Counted from the first letter of the stretch, positions 24,511-33,061 are shown. The stretch: DNA of 64,000 nt from Spyradocola sp050942925 (GCA_050942925.1 JBMNOF010000003.1:51552-115551); one strand, 5' to 3'. Notes: generated by a model not told the origin, from the sequence alone. Numbers and translations are program-made.

Positions 24511-26540
24511 AGGGACTCTATCGACGCTTGGCCTGGTCCGGCGTCACCAAGAACCGCAAGTTCTATCTGCCGTACCTGCTGACCTGCACCGGCATGACGA
24601 CGATGTACTACATCCTCGCATTTCTGGCAAACAGCGAGATCCTTCTCTCCTTTCGCGGCGGGGAGATCCTGCGCACGATTCTCGTGCTGGGCTGCTTTGT
24701 CATGGCGGTGTTTGCGCTGATCTTCCTGTTTTACACCAACTCCTTCCTGATCCGCCGGCGAAAGCGCGAATTCGGCCTGTACAACGTTTTGGGCATGGGC
24801 AAGCGGCACCTTGCGGGCGTGGTGATTTGGGAAGCCCTGTTCCTTGCGGGCATATCGCTCGGCGCGGGGCTGTTTCTCGGCATTCTGCTCTCCAAGACGG
24901 CGGAGTTGGGGATGGTGCGCCTGGTGGCGACGCAGACGGATTTCCGAATGCGGATCGAGGTTCCCGCCATCCGGGAGACGATCGCGGTGTTCGGCATTCT
25001 CCACCTGCTGCTCTTGCTGAACTCCCTGCGGCAAATTCACCGGACGAATCCCCTTGCGCTTCTGCAGAGCGAGAGCGCGGGGGAAAAGCCGCCCAAGGCC
25101 AACTGGGTCCTGGCGCTGCTGGGCGCGGTGCTGCTGGGCTGCGCCTATGCGCTGGCCGTCTCCATCGAGGAGCCGATCTCTGCGCTCCTGTGGTTTTTCG
25201 TGGCGGTAATCCTGGTGATCCTGGGGACCTATCTGCTCTTCATCGCGGGATCGGTCGCCGCTTGCCGCCTGCTACAAAAGAACAAGCGCTACTACTATAA
25301 GACCAATCACTTTGTCTCCCTCTCCTCCATGCTCTATCGCATGAAGCGCAACGGCGCAAGCCTGGCCTCCATCTGCATCCTGTGCACGATGGTGCTGGTG
25401 ATGGTCTCCTCCACGGTCTGCCTTTACATCGGCGCCGAGGACAGTCTGCTCGCGCGCTACCCGCGCTCCATCGTTCTGGAGACGGAGCTCGGCGGACTGG
25501 ACGCCGAGGAAACCGCGCTTGCCAAGGCCGTGCAAGACTTTGTCCTGGACACGGCGGAGCAAAGCGGCCAAGAGGTGAGCAACGAGATCGACTACCGGAT
25601 CGCGGGCGCGTCGGTCTACCTCCAGGGAAGCGAAGCGGACTTTCCCGGGACCGTGCCCATTTCCAATCGCACGCTCTGGGAGCTGCGGATCGTCCCGCTG
25701 GAGGACTACAACCGCATCACGGGGGAAAGCGCCGCACTTTCCGATGGACAGGCGCTGTTCTTTACCACGCAGAACGCCGCGTACCCCTTCGATTCGATCA
25801 CCCTGCCGAGCGCAACCACGCTGGAGATCGCAGGCCGCGCGGACCGCTTTCTGCCCACGGGCAACGACATGGCCAACCTGTCGCCGGTGCTGTACCTATT
25901 CGTGCCGAACTTTGAGGAGGTGGTCGCCCCGCTTCTCTCCTTTGAAACCGACTATGGCGTCTACCCCATGGGGCTGACGGCGTACTTTGGCTTTGACGTA
26001 AGCGGCAACGATCCGGCGCAGATCGCGCTCTACAACGAGATCGAGAGCGGGCTGGAATCGCTGGACCTCTCCTCTGCGAGCGCCGCCTTCCACGTGGACT
26101 GCTCGTGCCGGGTGGAACAGCGGGAAGGGTTTTACAGCCTCTACGGCGGCCTGTTCTTCCTGGGCATACTGCTCGGAATCGTGTTCCTATTTGCGGCGGT
26201 CCTGATGATCTACTACAAGCAGATTTCCGAAGGCTACGAGGACCAATCGCGCTTTGACATCATGCAGCGCGTCGGCATGACGCGCCGGGAGATCCGAAAG
26301 AGCATCAACTCCCAGATTTTGACGGTGTTCTTCCTTCCTCTGCTGATGGCCGGGATTCACCTGGGCTTTGCCTTTCCGCTGATCTATCGGATGCTGATGC
26401 TCTTCGGCGTGTGGAACCTGCGCCTGCTGATCCTGACGACGGGGATCGGGTATCTCCTCTTTGCCGTGCTGTACACGGCGGTCTACCGCATCACATCGGG
26501 CGCGTATTATGGCATCGTCAGCGGGGCAAAACGAACCTAG
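24507..26540 (+). CDS. bceB: BceB-type ABC transporter permease
   Basis: 677 residues, the normal BceB size. FtsX-like architecture with about ten membrane spans and a large extracellular domain of roughly 220 residues (about 310-540 here, from YIGAEDSLLARYP to VDCSCRVEQREGFYS) between spans 7 and 8, which in this family recognises the antibiotic or its lipid complex. N-terminal RRLAWSGVTKNRKFYLPYLLTCTGM is typical. It completes the four-gene Bce module; a transglycosylase starts 57 bases after it. Which antibiotic it handles cannot be read from sequence. Confidence 0.92.
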   Translation: MKGLYRRLAWSGVTKNRKFYLPYLLTCTGMTTMYYILAFLANSEILLSFRGGEILRTILVLGCFVMAVFALIFLFYTNSFLIRRRKREFGLYNVLGMGKRHLAGVVIWEALFLAGISLGAGLFLGILLSKTAELGMVRLVATQTDFRMRIEVPAIRETIAVFGILHLLLLLNSLRQIHRTNPLALLQSESAGEKPPKANWVLALLGAVLLGCAYALAVSIEEPISALLWFFVAVILVILGTYLLFIAGSVAACRLLQKNKRYYYKTNHFVSLSSMLYRMKRNGASLASICILCTMVLVMVSSTVCLYIGAEDSLLARYPRSIVLETELGGLDAEETALAKAVQDFVLDTAEQSGQEVSNEIDYRIAGASVYLQGSEADFPGTVPISNRTLWELRIVPLEDYNRITGESAALSDGQALFFTTQNAAYPFDSITLPSATTLEIAGRADRFLPTGNDMANLSPVLYLFVPNFEEVVAPLLSFETDYGVYPMGLTAYFGFDVSGNDPAQIALYNEIESGLESLDLSSASAAFHVDCSCRVEQREGFYSLYGGLFFLGILLGIVFLFAAVLMIYYKQISEGYEDQSRFDIMQRVGMTRREIRKSINSQILTVFFLPLLMAGIHLGFAFPLIYRMLMLFGVWNLRLLILTTGIGYLLFAVLYTAVYRITSGAYYGIVSGAKRT

Positions 26541-26597
26541 TTGGCAAAACCCAGGCCGGAGCCTCGTTAACATAGAGAAGGGAAGGTGGAAGAGAAC

Positions 26598-27341
26598 GTG
26601 AAACGATTCGCAAAAGGGGTCCTGCGCTTGGCGCTGGGGCTGATCAGCCTGGCGCTGGCCGCAGGGCTCGTGGTGGGCGCGGTCTTCGCCGTGCGCGGAT
26701 ACCGGCTGTACCGCGAAGCCGTGGAGGAGGTTCCCCTGGAAGAGATGGTTGCGGAAATCCAGTCCCAGGAGAACTACGTCCCCTTCACAGAGCTCCCCGA
26801 CCTCTATGTGGACGCCGTCGTATCGGTAGAGGACAAGCGCTTCTGGTCGCACCCGGGCGTGGACCCGGTGGCCATCTGCCGGGCGCTGCTGTACGACATC
26901 CGGACGCAATCCTTGGCGCAGGGCGGAAGCACCCTCACGCAGCAGGTGCTCAAGAACCTCTACTTCACGCAGGAAAAGACGTTGGAGCGGAAGTTTGCGG
27001 AGGTCTTTGGGGCCTTTGCGCTGGAGCGCCTCTGCACAAAGGAAGAAATCTTCGCCCTCTATGTCAACACCATCTACTTTGGCAGTGGGTATGTGGGCAT
27101 CTCCAACGCCGCGCAGGGGTACTTTGACAAGGAGGTTTCCGCCCTGGACGCGGTGGAGTGCGTGATGCTGGCGGGCATCCCCAACGCGCCCTCGGCCTAT
27201 TCGCCGGACGCGAGCCCCACGCTCACCGCCCAGCGAACCGAGCAAGTGCTCGAGCGCATGGCGGCCTGCAAGGCGCTCTCCGAGCAAGACGCGCAGGCGC
27301 TTGCCGAACAGACGGAGCGCCGGCTGGGGCTGATCCCCTAG
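26598..27341 (+). CDS. Monofunctional peptidoglycan glycosyltransferase (GT51)
   Basis: About 247 residues from GTG at 26598 (GTG at 26586 is also in frame). One N-terminal membrane anchor (about 10-34) and a GT51 domain: catalytic E78 in SVEDKRFWSHPGVDP, GGSTLTQQVLKNLYF, then ERKFAE and FALYVNTIYFGSGYVGI. It polymerises lipid II into glycan strands outside the membrane. There is no transpeptidase domain, so it is not a PBP1. Its position directly after the Bce module suggests it may be co-expressed when lipid II is under attack, though I see no shared terminator structure to prove it. Confidence 0.9.
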   Translation: MKRFAKGVLRLALGLISLALAAGLVVGAVFAVRGYRLYREAVEEVPLEEMVAEIQSQENYVPFTELPDLYVDAVVSVEDKRFWSHPGVDPVAICRALLYDIRTQSLAQGGSTLTQQVLKNLYFTQEKTLERKFAEVFGAFALERLCTKEEIFALYVNTIYFGSGYVGISNAAQGYFDKEVSALDAVECVMLAGIPNAPSAYSPDASPTLTAQRTEQVLERMAACKALSEQDAQALAEQTERRLGLIP

Positions 27342-27397
27342 GCGCAGACGGAATCCCACAGACTGTCAAAAAACCTCCTCGGTTCCACAGGGGATGC

Positions 27398-27425
27398 AAG
27401 GAAGGGGCCGCGCCCCTTCCTTTTT
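27398..27425 (+). terminator. Terminator after the transglycosylase
   Basis: AAGGAAGGGG/CCCCTTCCTT hairpin followed by T5. Confidence 0.88.
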
Positions 27426-27612
27426 CCTTCCCAGCGGCGGCGTGTACGCCGCGAGGAGCGGCCCAGGCGGGCCGCTTCCGCTATCCTTTTCCGGCCGTCG
27501 CCGAAGGCGACAGGAAAAGGATGCAATTCCGGAAAATGACGAATTTATTTTCCGGACAGACTTCCATCTTTTTCACAGAAAAAGATGGAAGTCTTCTTTA
27601 TGCGAAGTTTTC
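27426..27612 (+). repeat. Cluster of three consecutive inverted repeats
   Basis: No gene. Three perfect dyads follow one another: ATCCTTTTCC/GGAAAAGGAT (27483-27522, with an inner GTCGCC/GGCGAC), TCCGGAAAAT/ATTTTCCGGA (27528-27556) and a 16-base pair of arms (27558-27573, 27579-27594). The last has a T-rich tail and could terminate transcription. Origin unclear. Confidence 0.6.
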
Positions 27613-27642
27613 TTGACGGCTTCTGTCGGAAAATCGTATAAT
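27613..27642 (+). promoter_or_regulatory. Promoter of the ABC pair at 27680
   Basis: TTGACG (27613-27618), 18-base spacer, TATAAT (27637-27642). Confidence 0.85.
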
Positions 27643-27679
27643 AGCCTCAACGAAATACCAGGCAAGAGAGGAGAACCCC

Positions 27680-28390
27680 ATGCAATTCGTCATCGAACAC
27701 CTGGAAAAGCGCTACGACAAGAAAGAGGTTCTGCGGGACGCGAGCTTCACCTTTGACAGTGGAAAGATCTATGGCCTGCTGGGCCGCAACGGAGCGGGCA
27801 AGACCACGCTGTTCAACTGCATCAATCGCGACATCCGGTCCGACGGCGGCTGCTTTTACCTGATCAGCGAGGACGGCAGCCGGCGGGAGCTTTTGGCCCA
27901 GGATGTGGGCTATGTGCTCTCCACGCCGACGGTCCCCGAATTCCTCACCGCGCGGGAGTTCCTCAAGTTCTTTCTGGACATCAACGAGGGCAAGATCCCC
28001 GCGCCGCAGCCCCTGGACGACTACTTTGCGCGGATGAACATCGCGCCCGAGGACCGCGACAAGCTCCTGAAGGACTTCTCGCACGGCATGAAAAACAAGA
28101 TGCAGATGCTCGTCAACCTCATCGCCGAGCCGACGCTCTTTTTGCTGGACGAACCCCTGACCTCGCTGGACGTGGTGGTGGCCGAAGAGATGAAGGACAT
28201 GCTCCGCCGCCAAAAGGCCGGGCGCGTGACGATCTTTTCGACGCACATTCTTGACCTTGCGCTGGACCTGTGCGACGAGATCGTCCTGCTGAGCCACGGC
28301 GTGCTCGAGCGCGTGGAGAAGGCCAACCTGGACGACGAGGGCTTTAAGGAAAAGATCCTCGCCGCGCTCAAGGAGGAAGGCAATGAATAA
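27680..28390 (+). CDS. ABC transporter ATP-binding protein
   Basis: 236 residues. Walker A GRNGAGKTT near residue 37, Walker B LFLLDEPLTSLD and switch His in FSTHILD are standard; the signature is the variant FSHGMKNK instead of LSGGQ. This form is common in ATPases paired with exporter-type permeases of Bacillota. GAGAGGAG precedes the ATG. The stop overlaps the next gene, a 523-residue membrane protein, by eight bases, so the two form one transporter. Substrate unknown. Confidence 0.88.
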   Translation: MQFVIEHLEKRYDKKEVLRDASFTFDSGKIYGLLGRNGAGKTTLFNCINRDIRSDGGCFYLISEDGSRRELLAQDVGYVLSTPTVPEFLTAREFLKFFLDINEGKIPAPQPLDDYFARMNIAPEDRDKLLKDFSHGMKNKMQMLVNLIAEPTLFLLDEPLTSLDVVVAEEMKDMLRRQKAGRVTIFSTHILDLALDLCDEIVLLSHGVLERVEKANLDDEGFKEKILAALKEEGNE

Positions 28391-29954
28391 GACGCTGCGC
28401 CTCTCCTTCTCGCTGCGAAATGCCTATCGCGTCAACGCCATACTCTACGCGATCAAGCAAATCCCCTTGCTCCGGCGCGCGCTGCCCGACTCGCTCTACG
28501 CCTGCCGCGGTCTCAAGGTTCTGGGGCAGGTCCTGGCCATCCTGTGGGAGGTCGTTTCCGTCTTTGCCGGAAAATTCCTCTACTTCCTGACGATGGTGGT
28601 TGGGATCGGGTTTCTCTACGAACAAGCGCCGGCGGACCGCGCCTTTTTGCACATTCTCGTGCTTCTGACGTTCATCGGCGCGTTCCTCAACACCTACTTG
28701 TTCAACCCCACGCGGGACAAATACTACGCCGTGGTGCTCCTGCGCATGGACGCCCGGGAGTACGCGCTGGTCAACTACTTCTACGATCTGCTGAAAGTAC
28801 TCGTGGGCTTTCTCCCCTTCACGCTGCTCTTTGGCCTCCTGCGCGGCGTGCCGGTTTGGCTCTGCGTGCTCGCACCGTTCTTTGTCGCGGGGTGCAAGGC
28901 GGTCGTTGCGGCCGTCTCCCTTTGGGACTACGCGCGCCGGAGGAAGACGCCCAACGAAAACAAGCTGAGCCGGATCGGCTGGGCGATCGGCGGCTTTCTT
29001 CTCCTTGCGGCCTACGTTCCCCCGGCGCTGGGTTGGACGCTCCCCCTGCCGGTCGCGGCCGGGCTGTTCCTATTGGGGATCTTGGCGGGGGTGCCGTCGC
29101 TTCTGTACATCGCGCGCTTCCCCTACTACCGGCAGATGATGCAGGAAATGCTCTCCCAGTCCATGCAGCAGATGGATGCCGCCAAGACGGCCACCCGGCG
29201 CGCCTCGTCCAAGGCCATCACCGCGGACGTTCGCATCACCAGCCGGCGCAAGGGCTTTGCGTACCTGAACGAGCTGTTTGTCAAGCGGCACCGGAAGATC
29301 CTCTGGCAGAGCGCGCAGCGCATTGCCGCCGTGTGCCTGGCGCTTCTCGCGCTGTCCCTGCTCGCGCTCTTCCTCTATCCGGCCGCCAAGGCGCCGATCA
29401 ACGAGATTCTGCTCTCGTTCCTGCCCTACTTTGTGTTCATCCTCTACGCGATCAACCGCGGCATGGGCTTTACGCAGGCGCTGTTCATGAACTGCGACCG
29501 GAGCCTTTTGACGTACTCCTTCTACAAGCAGCCGGGCATGGTTTTGCGCCTGTTCGCCATCCGCCTGCGCGGGATCATCGCCGTCAACCTTCTTCCGGCG
29601 GCCGTGATCGGGTTTGGGCTTGCGCTTCTGCTCTATGTCACGGGCGGCACGGACAACCCGCTGAACTACGGAATCCTCATCGTCTCCATCCTGTGCATGA
29701 GCGTGTTCTTCTCCGTGCACTATCTGACGGTCTACTACCTGCTGCAGCCCTACAACGCGGGCACAGAGATCAAGAGCGGCACCTACCGGATCGTGATGAT
29801 GGTGACGTATCTCATCTGCTTCTTCCTGATGCAGCTGCGCATGTCGATTCCGCTTTTCGGGGCGATGTGCATTGCCTTCTGCGTGCTCTACTGCCTCATC
29901 GCCTGTCTTTTGGTGTACAAGTTCGCGCCGCGGACCTTCCGCCTGCGGGCCTAG
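28383..29954 (+). CDS. ABC exporter membrane component
   Basis: 523 residues with about 11-12 hydrophobic spans in two halves separated by a cytoplasmic stretch (about 255-310: YRQMMQEMLSQSMQQMDAAKTATRR...). It matches the putative ABC exporter permeases that travel with the ATPase type encoded just upstream. No catalytic residues are expected. It is the last gene before a strong bidirectional terminator. Given the neighbouring Bce and Van genes, export of an envelope-active compound is conceivable, but nothing in the protein shows it. Confidence 0.82.
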   Translation: MNKTLRLSFSLRNAYRVNAILYAIKQIPLLRRALPDSLYACRGLKVLGQVLAILWEVVSVFAGKFLYFLTMVVGIGFLYEQAPADRAFLHILVLLTFIGAFLNTYLFNPTRDKYYAVVLLRMDAREYALVNYFYDLLKVLVGFLPFTLLFGLLRGVPVWLCVLAPFFVAGCKAVVAAVSLWDYARRRKTPNENKLSRIGWAIGGFLLLAAYVPPALGWTLPLPVAAGLFLLGILAGVPSLLYIARFPYYRQMMQEMLSQSMQQMDAAKTATRRASSKAITADVRITSRRKGFAYLNELFVKRHRKILWQSAQRIAAVCLALLALSLLALFLYPAAKAPINEILLSFLPYFVFILYAINRGMGFTQALFMNCDRSLLTYSFYKQPGMVLRLFAIRLRGIIAVNLLPAAVIGFGLALLLYVTGGTDNPLNYGILIVSILCMSVFFSVHYLTVYYLLQPYNAGTEIKSGTYRIVMMVTYLICFFLMQLRMSIPLFGAMCIAFCVLYCLIACLLVYKFAPRTFRLRA

Positions 29955-29971
29955 GCAGCGGAAAGAAAACA

Positions 29972-30016
29972 ACGCCCCTGGCGCCGGAATATTTCCGGCG
30001 CCGGGGGCGTTTTCGC
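29972..30016 (+). terminator. Bidirectional terminator between convergent genes
   Basis: ACGCCCCTGGCGCCGGA / TCCGGCGCCGGGGGCGT stem (about 29972-29988 and 29994-30010) with TTTT after it on the plus strand and T-rich sequence on the minus strand. It serves the ABC permease and the suf genes. Confidence 0.9.
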
Positions 30017-30035
30017 ACTTCTGCGCGGTGTGGTC

Positions 30036-30959
30036 TTACTTCAAGAAGCCTGCGACGATGCGCGCCTCCGCCTCTTCCTCGGTCAGGCCCAGGGTGCGGA
30101 GCTTGGCGATCTGCTCGCCGGCGATCTTGCCGATGGCCGCCTCGTGGATGAGGGCCGCATCGTTGTTGTTCGCGGTGAGCTCCGGCGCGGCGTCTACGCG
30201 GCCGTTGCCCTCGATGATGGCGTCGCACTCGGAATGGCCTGCGCAGGGCGCATTGCCCACGATCTTGGACCGGTAGGCCTGGTGCGAGTTATCCCGCGCC
30301 ACCGAGCGGGAAACCAGGTTCACGCTCGAGTTTTCGCCGTTCATCTCCACGTCAAAGTCCGTGTGCGCCTCCTGCTCCTTTTCGGTCAGGATTCTCTCCC
30401 GGATGATGAGGTGGGCGTCCTTGCCGACCACGGCGGACGTCTTGCGGACCGTGGTGTCCACGCCGCCCAGCTGGAGGGAATCCATCTCCAGGCTGGCGCC
30501 CTCCTCCAGGTAGATCTCCGTCACCGGGTCGATGGAGCGGATGCCCAGGCCCGTGCCAACGCCCACGTGCTTCTCCTCGTAGAGGACGTGCGAGCCCTTC
30601 TGCAGGAAAAAGCGGTGAATGCCGTTGTGGCGGGCGGGTTCCCCGGTCTGCACGTGCACGCCGCAGCCTGCCACGATCAGCACGTCCGCGCCCTCGCCGA
30701 TGTAGAAGTCGTTGTAGACCACATCGTCGATGTCGCCGTGCGTGACGCACGCGGGGATGGAGACGCGTTCGCCCTTCGTGCCGGGCGCAACGTGGATCAC
30801 AAGGCCGGGATTATCCGTCTTGCTGTCGATCTTGATGTGCTCTGTGGAGCGGCGCTCCACACAGCTGCCGTTTTCGCGGATCGAATAGGCATCCGCGTAG
30901 CCCTTGCTGTCGTCATAATCCGAAACCATGCTCAAAAGCTGCTTGGTGATTTCATTCAT
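30036..30959 (-). CDS. SufB/SufD-type Fe-S scaffold protein (minimal SMS-type system)
   Basis: 307 residues, much shorter than SufB (about 470) or SufD (about 420) of the full SUF system. Most of it is the beta-helix core; the C-terminus LIHEAAIGKIAGEQIAKLRTLGLTEEEAEARIVAGFLK has the SufB/SufD HEA motif and the closing helical domain. A possible cluster-assembly cysteine lies in GHSECDAII. Together with SufC it fits the two-gene SmsCB-type machinery described for anaerobes, which builds Fe-S clusters. No sufS, sufU or second SufB/D is adjacent, so sulfur must be supplied by a desulfurase elsewhere. GGAGGAG precedes the ATG; it overlaps sufC by eight bases. Confidence 0.88.
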   Translation of the reverse strand: MNEITKQLLSMVSDYDDSKGYADAYSIRENGSCVERRSTEHIKIDSKTDNPGLVIHVAPGTKGERVSIPACVTHGDIDDVVYNDFYIGEGADVLIVAGCGVHVQTGEPARHNGIHRFFLQKGSHVLYEEKHVGVGTGLGIRSIDPVTEIYLEEGASLEMDSLQLGGVDTTVRKTSAVVGKDAHLIIRERILTEKEQEAHTDFDVEMNGENSSVNLVSRSVARDNSHQAYRSKIVGNAPCAGHSECDAIIEGNGRVDAAPELTANNNDAALIHEAAIGKIAGEQIAKLRTLGLTEEEAEARIVAGFLK

Positions 30960-31695
30960 GGCATTCTCCTCCGTAACGGACCTCCTGTTTCGGGCAAATA
31001 TCGCAGCTCTTTTCGCCGGAAAGGAGCTTGCCCATGATCTCCTGCGCCGGCCCCTGCGCGGTCACGCGGCCGCCTGCGATGACGATGATCTCGTCGGCAA
31101 TGGCCAGAATCCGCTCCTGGTGGGAGATGATGACCATGGACCCATTGAGCGTCTTCTGCAAATCCTGGAAAACCTCAATCAGGTTGTTGAAGCTCCAAAG
31201 GTCGATGCCGGCTTCCGGCTCGTCAAAGATGGAAAGGCGCGTGTGGCGCGCCAGAACCGTCGCCAGCTCGATCCGCTTGATCTCCCCGCCCGAAAGCGTG
31301 GCGTTGACCTCGCGGTCAATGTACTCCCGCGCGCACAAGCCCACGCGGCTCAGGTACTCGCAGGCCTCTGCCTTCTGGATCTTTCCTCCGGCAGCCAGCT
31401 CCAGCAGGTCCATCACCGTCAGGCCCTTAAAGCGCACCGGCTGCTGGAAGGCAAAGCTGATGCCCAGGCGCGCGCGCTCCGTGATGTTCAGGTTCGTGAT
31501 GTCCTTCCCATCCAGTTCAATGGCGCCGGAATCCGGCTTCTCCAGGCCGACGATCATCTTGGCCAGCGTGGTCTTTCCCCCGCCGTTGGGGCCGGTGACC
31601 ACGACGAGCTTGTGGTCCGGTATTTCCAAATTAATCCCCCGAAGGACTGCGTCGCCGTCGGGAGCCGCCCATTTTACATCGCGCAATGTCAACAC
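30952..31695 (-). CDS. sufC: Fe-S cluster assembly ATPase SufC
   Basis: 247 residues. Walker A GPNGGGKTT near residue 35, signature LSGGEIKR, Walker B LSIFDEPEAGIDLWSF and switch His in IISHQE match SufC. It binds the SufB-like partner and drives its conformational change. The start is GTG at 31695 behind AGAGGTG. The C-terminus carries a short cysteine-containing tail, CDICPKQEVRYGGECHE, which standard SufC does not have and which might bind metal. It is the first gene of a two-gene transcript. Confidence 0.92.
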   Translation of the reverse strand: MLTLRDVKWAAPDGDAVLRGINLEIPDHKLVVVTGPNGGGKTTLAKMIVGLEKPDSGAIELDGKDITNLNITERARLGISFAFQQPVRFKGLTVMDLLELAAGGKIQKAEACEYLSRVGLCAREYIDREVNATLSGGEIKRIELATVLARHTRLSIFDEPEAGIDLWSFNNLIEVFQDLQKTLNGSMVIISHQERILAIADEIIVIAGGRVTAQGPAQEIMGKLLSGEKSCDICPKQEVRYGGECHE

Positions 31696-31770
31696 GCGGC
31701 AACACCTCTTTCTCCCTATTTCTTCTGCGTATTTCTCTTTTCGAGCGCCGCGCCTTCCGCGCGGCCGTGA

Positions 31771-31822
31771 GGTCGAATTCCGACCCCTTTGCTATTATAT
31801 CGCACAACCAATCGATTTGGAA
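31771..31822 (-). promoter_or_regulatory. Promoter and palindrome of sufC-sufB
   Basis: Minus strand TTCCAA (31822-31817), 17-base spacer, TATAAT (31799-31794). A perfect palindrome GGTCGAATTCCGACC (31771-31785) lies over the expected first transcribed bases and could be an operator or a small 5' hairpin. Confidence 0.6.
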
Positions 31823-31895
31823 GGTTTTTCTCGTAAAATCTCGAAAAAGACCGATTCCATCTTCCCTTTTATCATACCCCATCCCCGGGCATGCA

Positions 31896-31937
31896 AAACA
31901 GGGGAAACCGGCCCGCGGACCGATTTCCCCTGTTTTT
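31896..31937 (-). terminator. Terminator of the phosphatase-like gene
   Basis: AACAGGGGAAA/TTTCCCCTGTT hairpin; T runs on both sides, so it works in either direction. Confidence 0.85.
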
Positions 31938-31948
31938 TGTCGGAATTC

Positions 31949-32992
31949 CTACTTTTTCGGGATTTTCTTTTTGAGCACCAGGGACGCCAGCAGCACCGTG
32001 AGGCCCGCGATGACGACCAATGCGATGAGGAACACCACGCCCGTGGGCAGCTGGAACCCGCCGCTCTCGCCGTCCACGGAGTAATCCGCCTGGGCAACGG
32101 ACGTCACGGAAGCATCCGGCGTGAGGGCGGACAGATCGTCCGCGCGCAGAACCGAAGGCGAGAGGATGTTCTGCGAATCCGTGGAGGTCACGACCAGGGA
32201 CCCGACCGCTTCAAAGTCCTTGGGCAAGTTAAAGACCACGACGTTGGTGTCCTGCACGAGCTCGCCATCCTCCAGCACCGTGTCGGTATTGCTGTCCAGG
32301 ATGAGGTTGAGCCAAGGGGACTCCGCGGCCAGGTCGCGGGGCGTGTACTCGCCGTCATAGCCAAAGCTGGTCAACGCGATGAAATAGGTGCAGCCCGCGT
32401 CCGCCATCTCTTCATAGTAGATGTTGGCGATTCCGGAGGGCTTGTAGACGTTGCACCCTTCGGTGATATCGGGGTAGAGGTCGGCGATTTCCGGAGAAAT
32501 CAGGCCAATGACGCCGATGCGCGTGCCGCCCACGTCGAAGATGGCGTACGGGTCAAAGAGGACCTCACCGTCCTGGCGGAGCCAGTTCGCGCAGAGCAGC
32601 GGGAAATCCGCGATGCTGCTGAGCTCCTGCAAGCGCTCGATGCCCAGCGCGGCGTCCTCGGTGCCGATGGAAGCCGCATCATAGGTCGCGGCGCCCATGA
32701 GCTTGACGGTCTTCAGGCCGTCTCCATCCAAGGCGTTGCCGCTGTCGAGCAGGAGGGTGTCATAGGCGCTGCGCGTGTTGTCCGCAAGCGCCCGCAGCAG
32801 GGGATAGCCGATGGAGTTCCCGCTGCGCACCTCGACGCCGTGGGTATCGCCCGTGTGCAGGATGGCAAAGGTGGACGCCTCAGTCTGCGCGGCCGTTTCC
32901 GCCGGGGCGGACGGCGCAGGCGTCTCGTCTGCAAAAACCGCCGTCGGCAACAGCAGGAGGCAGAGCAGGAGGCAAAAAATTGCTTTTTTCAT
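31949..32992 (-). CDS. Secreted, membrane-anchored metallophosphatase-like (5'-nucleotidase-like) protein, probably inactive
   Basis: 347 residues: signal peptide (1-21, ending FA-DE), Ala/Pro/Glu linker, calcineurin-like phosphoesterase domain from about 42, and a C-terminal membrane span (about 318-340) followed by KKKIPKK, so it is displayed on the cell surface. The first motif is HTGDTHG (46-52; family HTNDxHG), but the second is DSGN (83-86; family DAGD) and the third GTED (110-113; family GNHE), and I find no GHTH motif. Several metal ligands are thus missing. The usual C-terminal nucleotide-binding domain is also absent. It may bind a ligand rather than catalyse. Confidence 0.72.
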   Translation of the reverse strand: MKKAIFCLLLCLLLLPTAVFADETPAPSAPAETAAQTEASTFAILHTGDTHGVEVRSGNSIGYPLLRALADNTRSAYDTLLLDSGNALDGDGLKTVKLMGAATYDAASIGTEDAALGIERLQELSSIADFPLLCANWLRQDGEVLFDPYAIFDVGGTRIGVIGLISPEIADLYPDITEGCNVYKPSGIANIYYEEMADAGCTYFIALTSFGYDGEYTPRDLAAESPWLNLILDSNTDTVLEDGELVQDTNVVVFNLPKDFEAVGSLVVTSTDSQNILSPSVLRADDLSALTPDASVTSVAQADYSVDGESGGFQLPTGVVFLIALVVIAGLTVLLASLVLKKKIPKK

Positions 32993-33033
32993 GATCCGTT
33001 TCGTCCTTTCGCAGTGTTCGCACGTTCTCTATC

Positions 33034-33061
33034 ATTATATCCGATCCTGCAAGAGTTGCAA
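33034..33061 (-). promoter_or_regulatory. Promoter of the phosphatase-like gene
   Basis: Minus strand TTGCAA, 16-base spacer, TATAAT (33039-33034). Confidence 0.7.

Noticed and set aside
27680..29954. Assigning the ABC pair to lantibiotic immunity (LanFEG) because of the nearby Bce and Van genes
   Set aside because: The permease is a single 523-residue protein unlike LanE/LanG and no lantibiotic gene is present.
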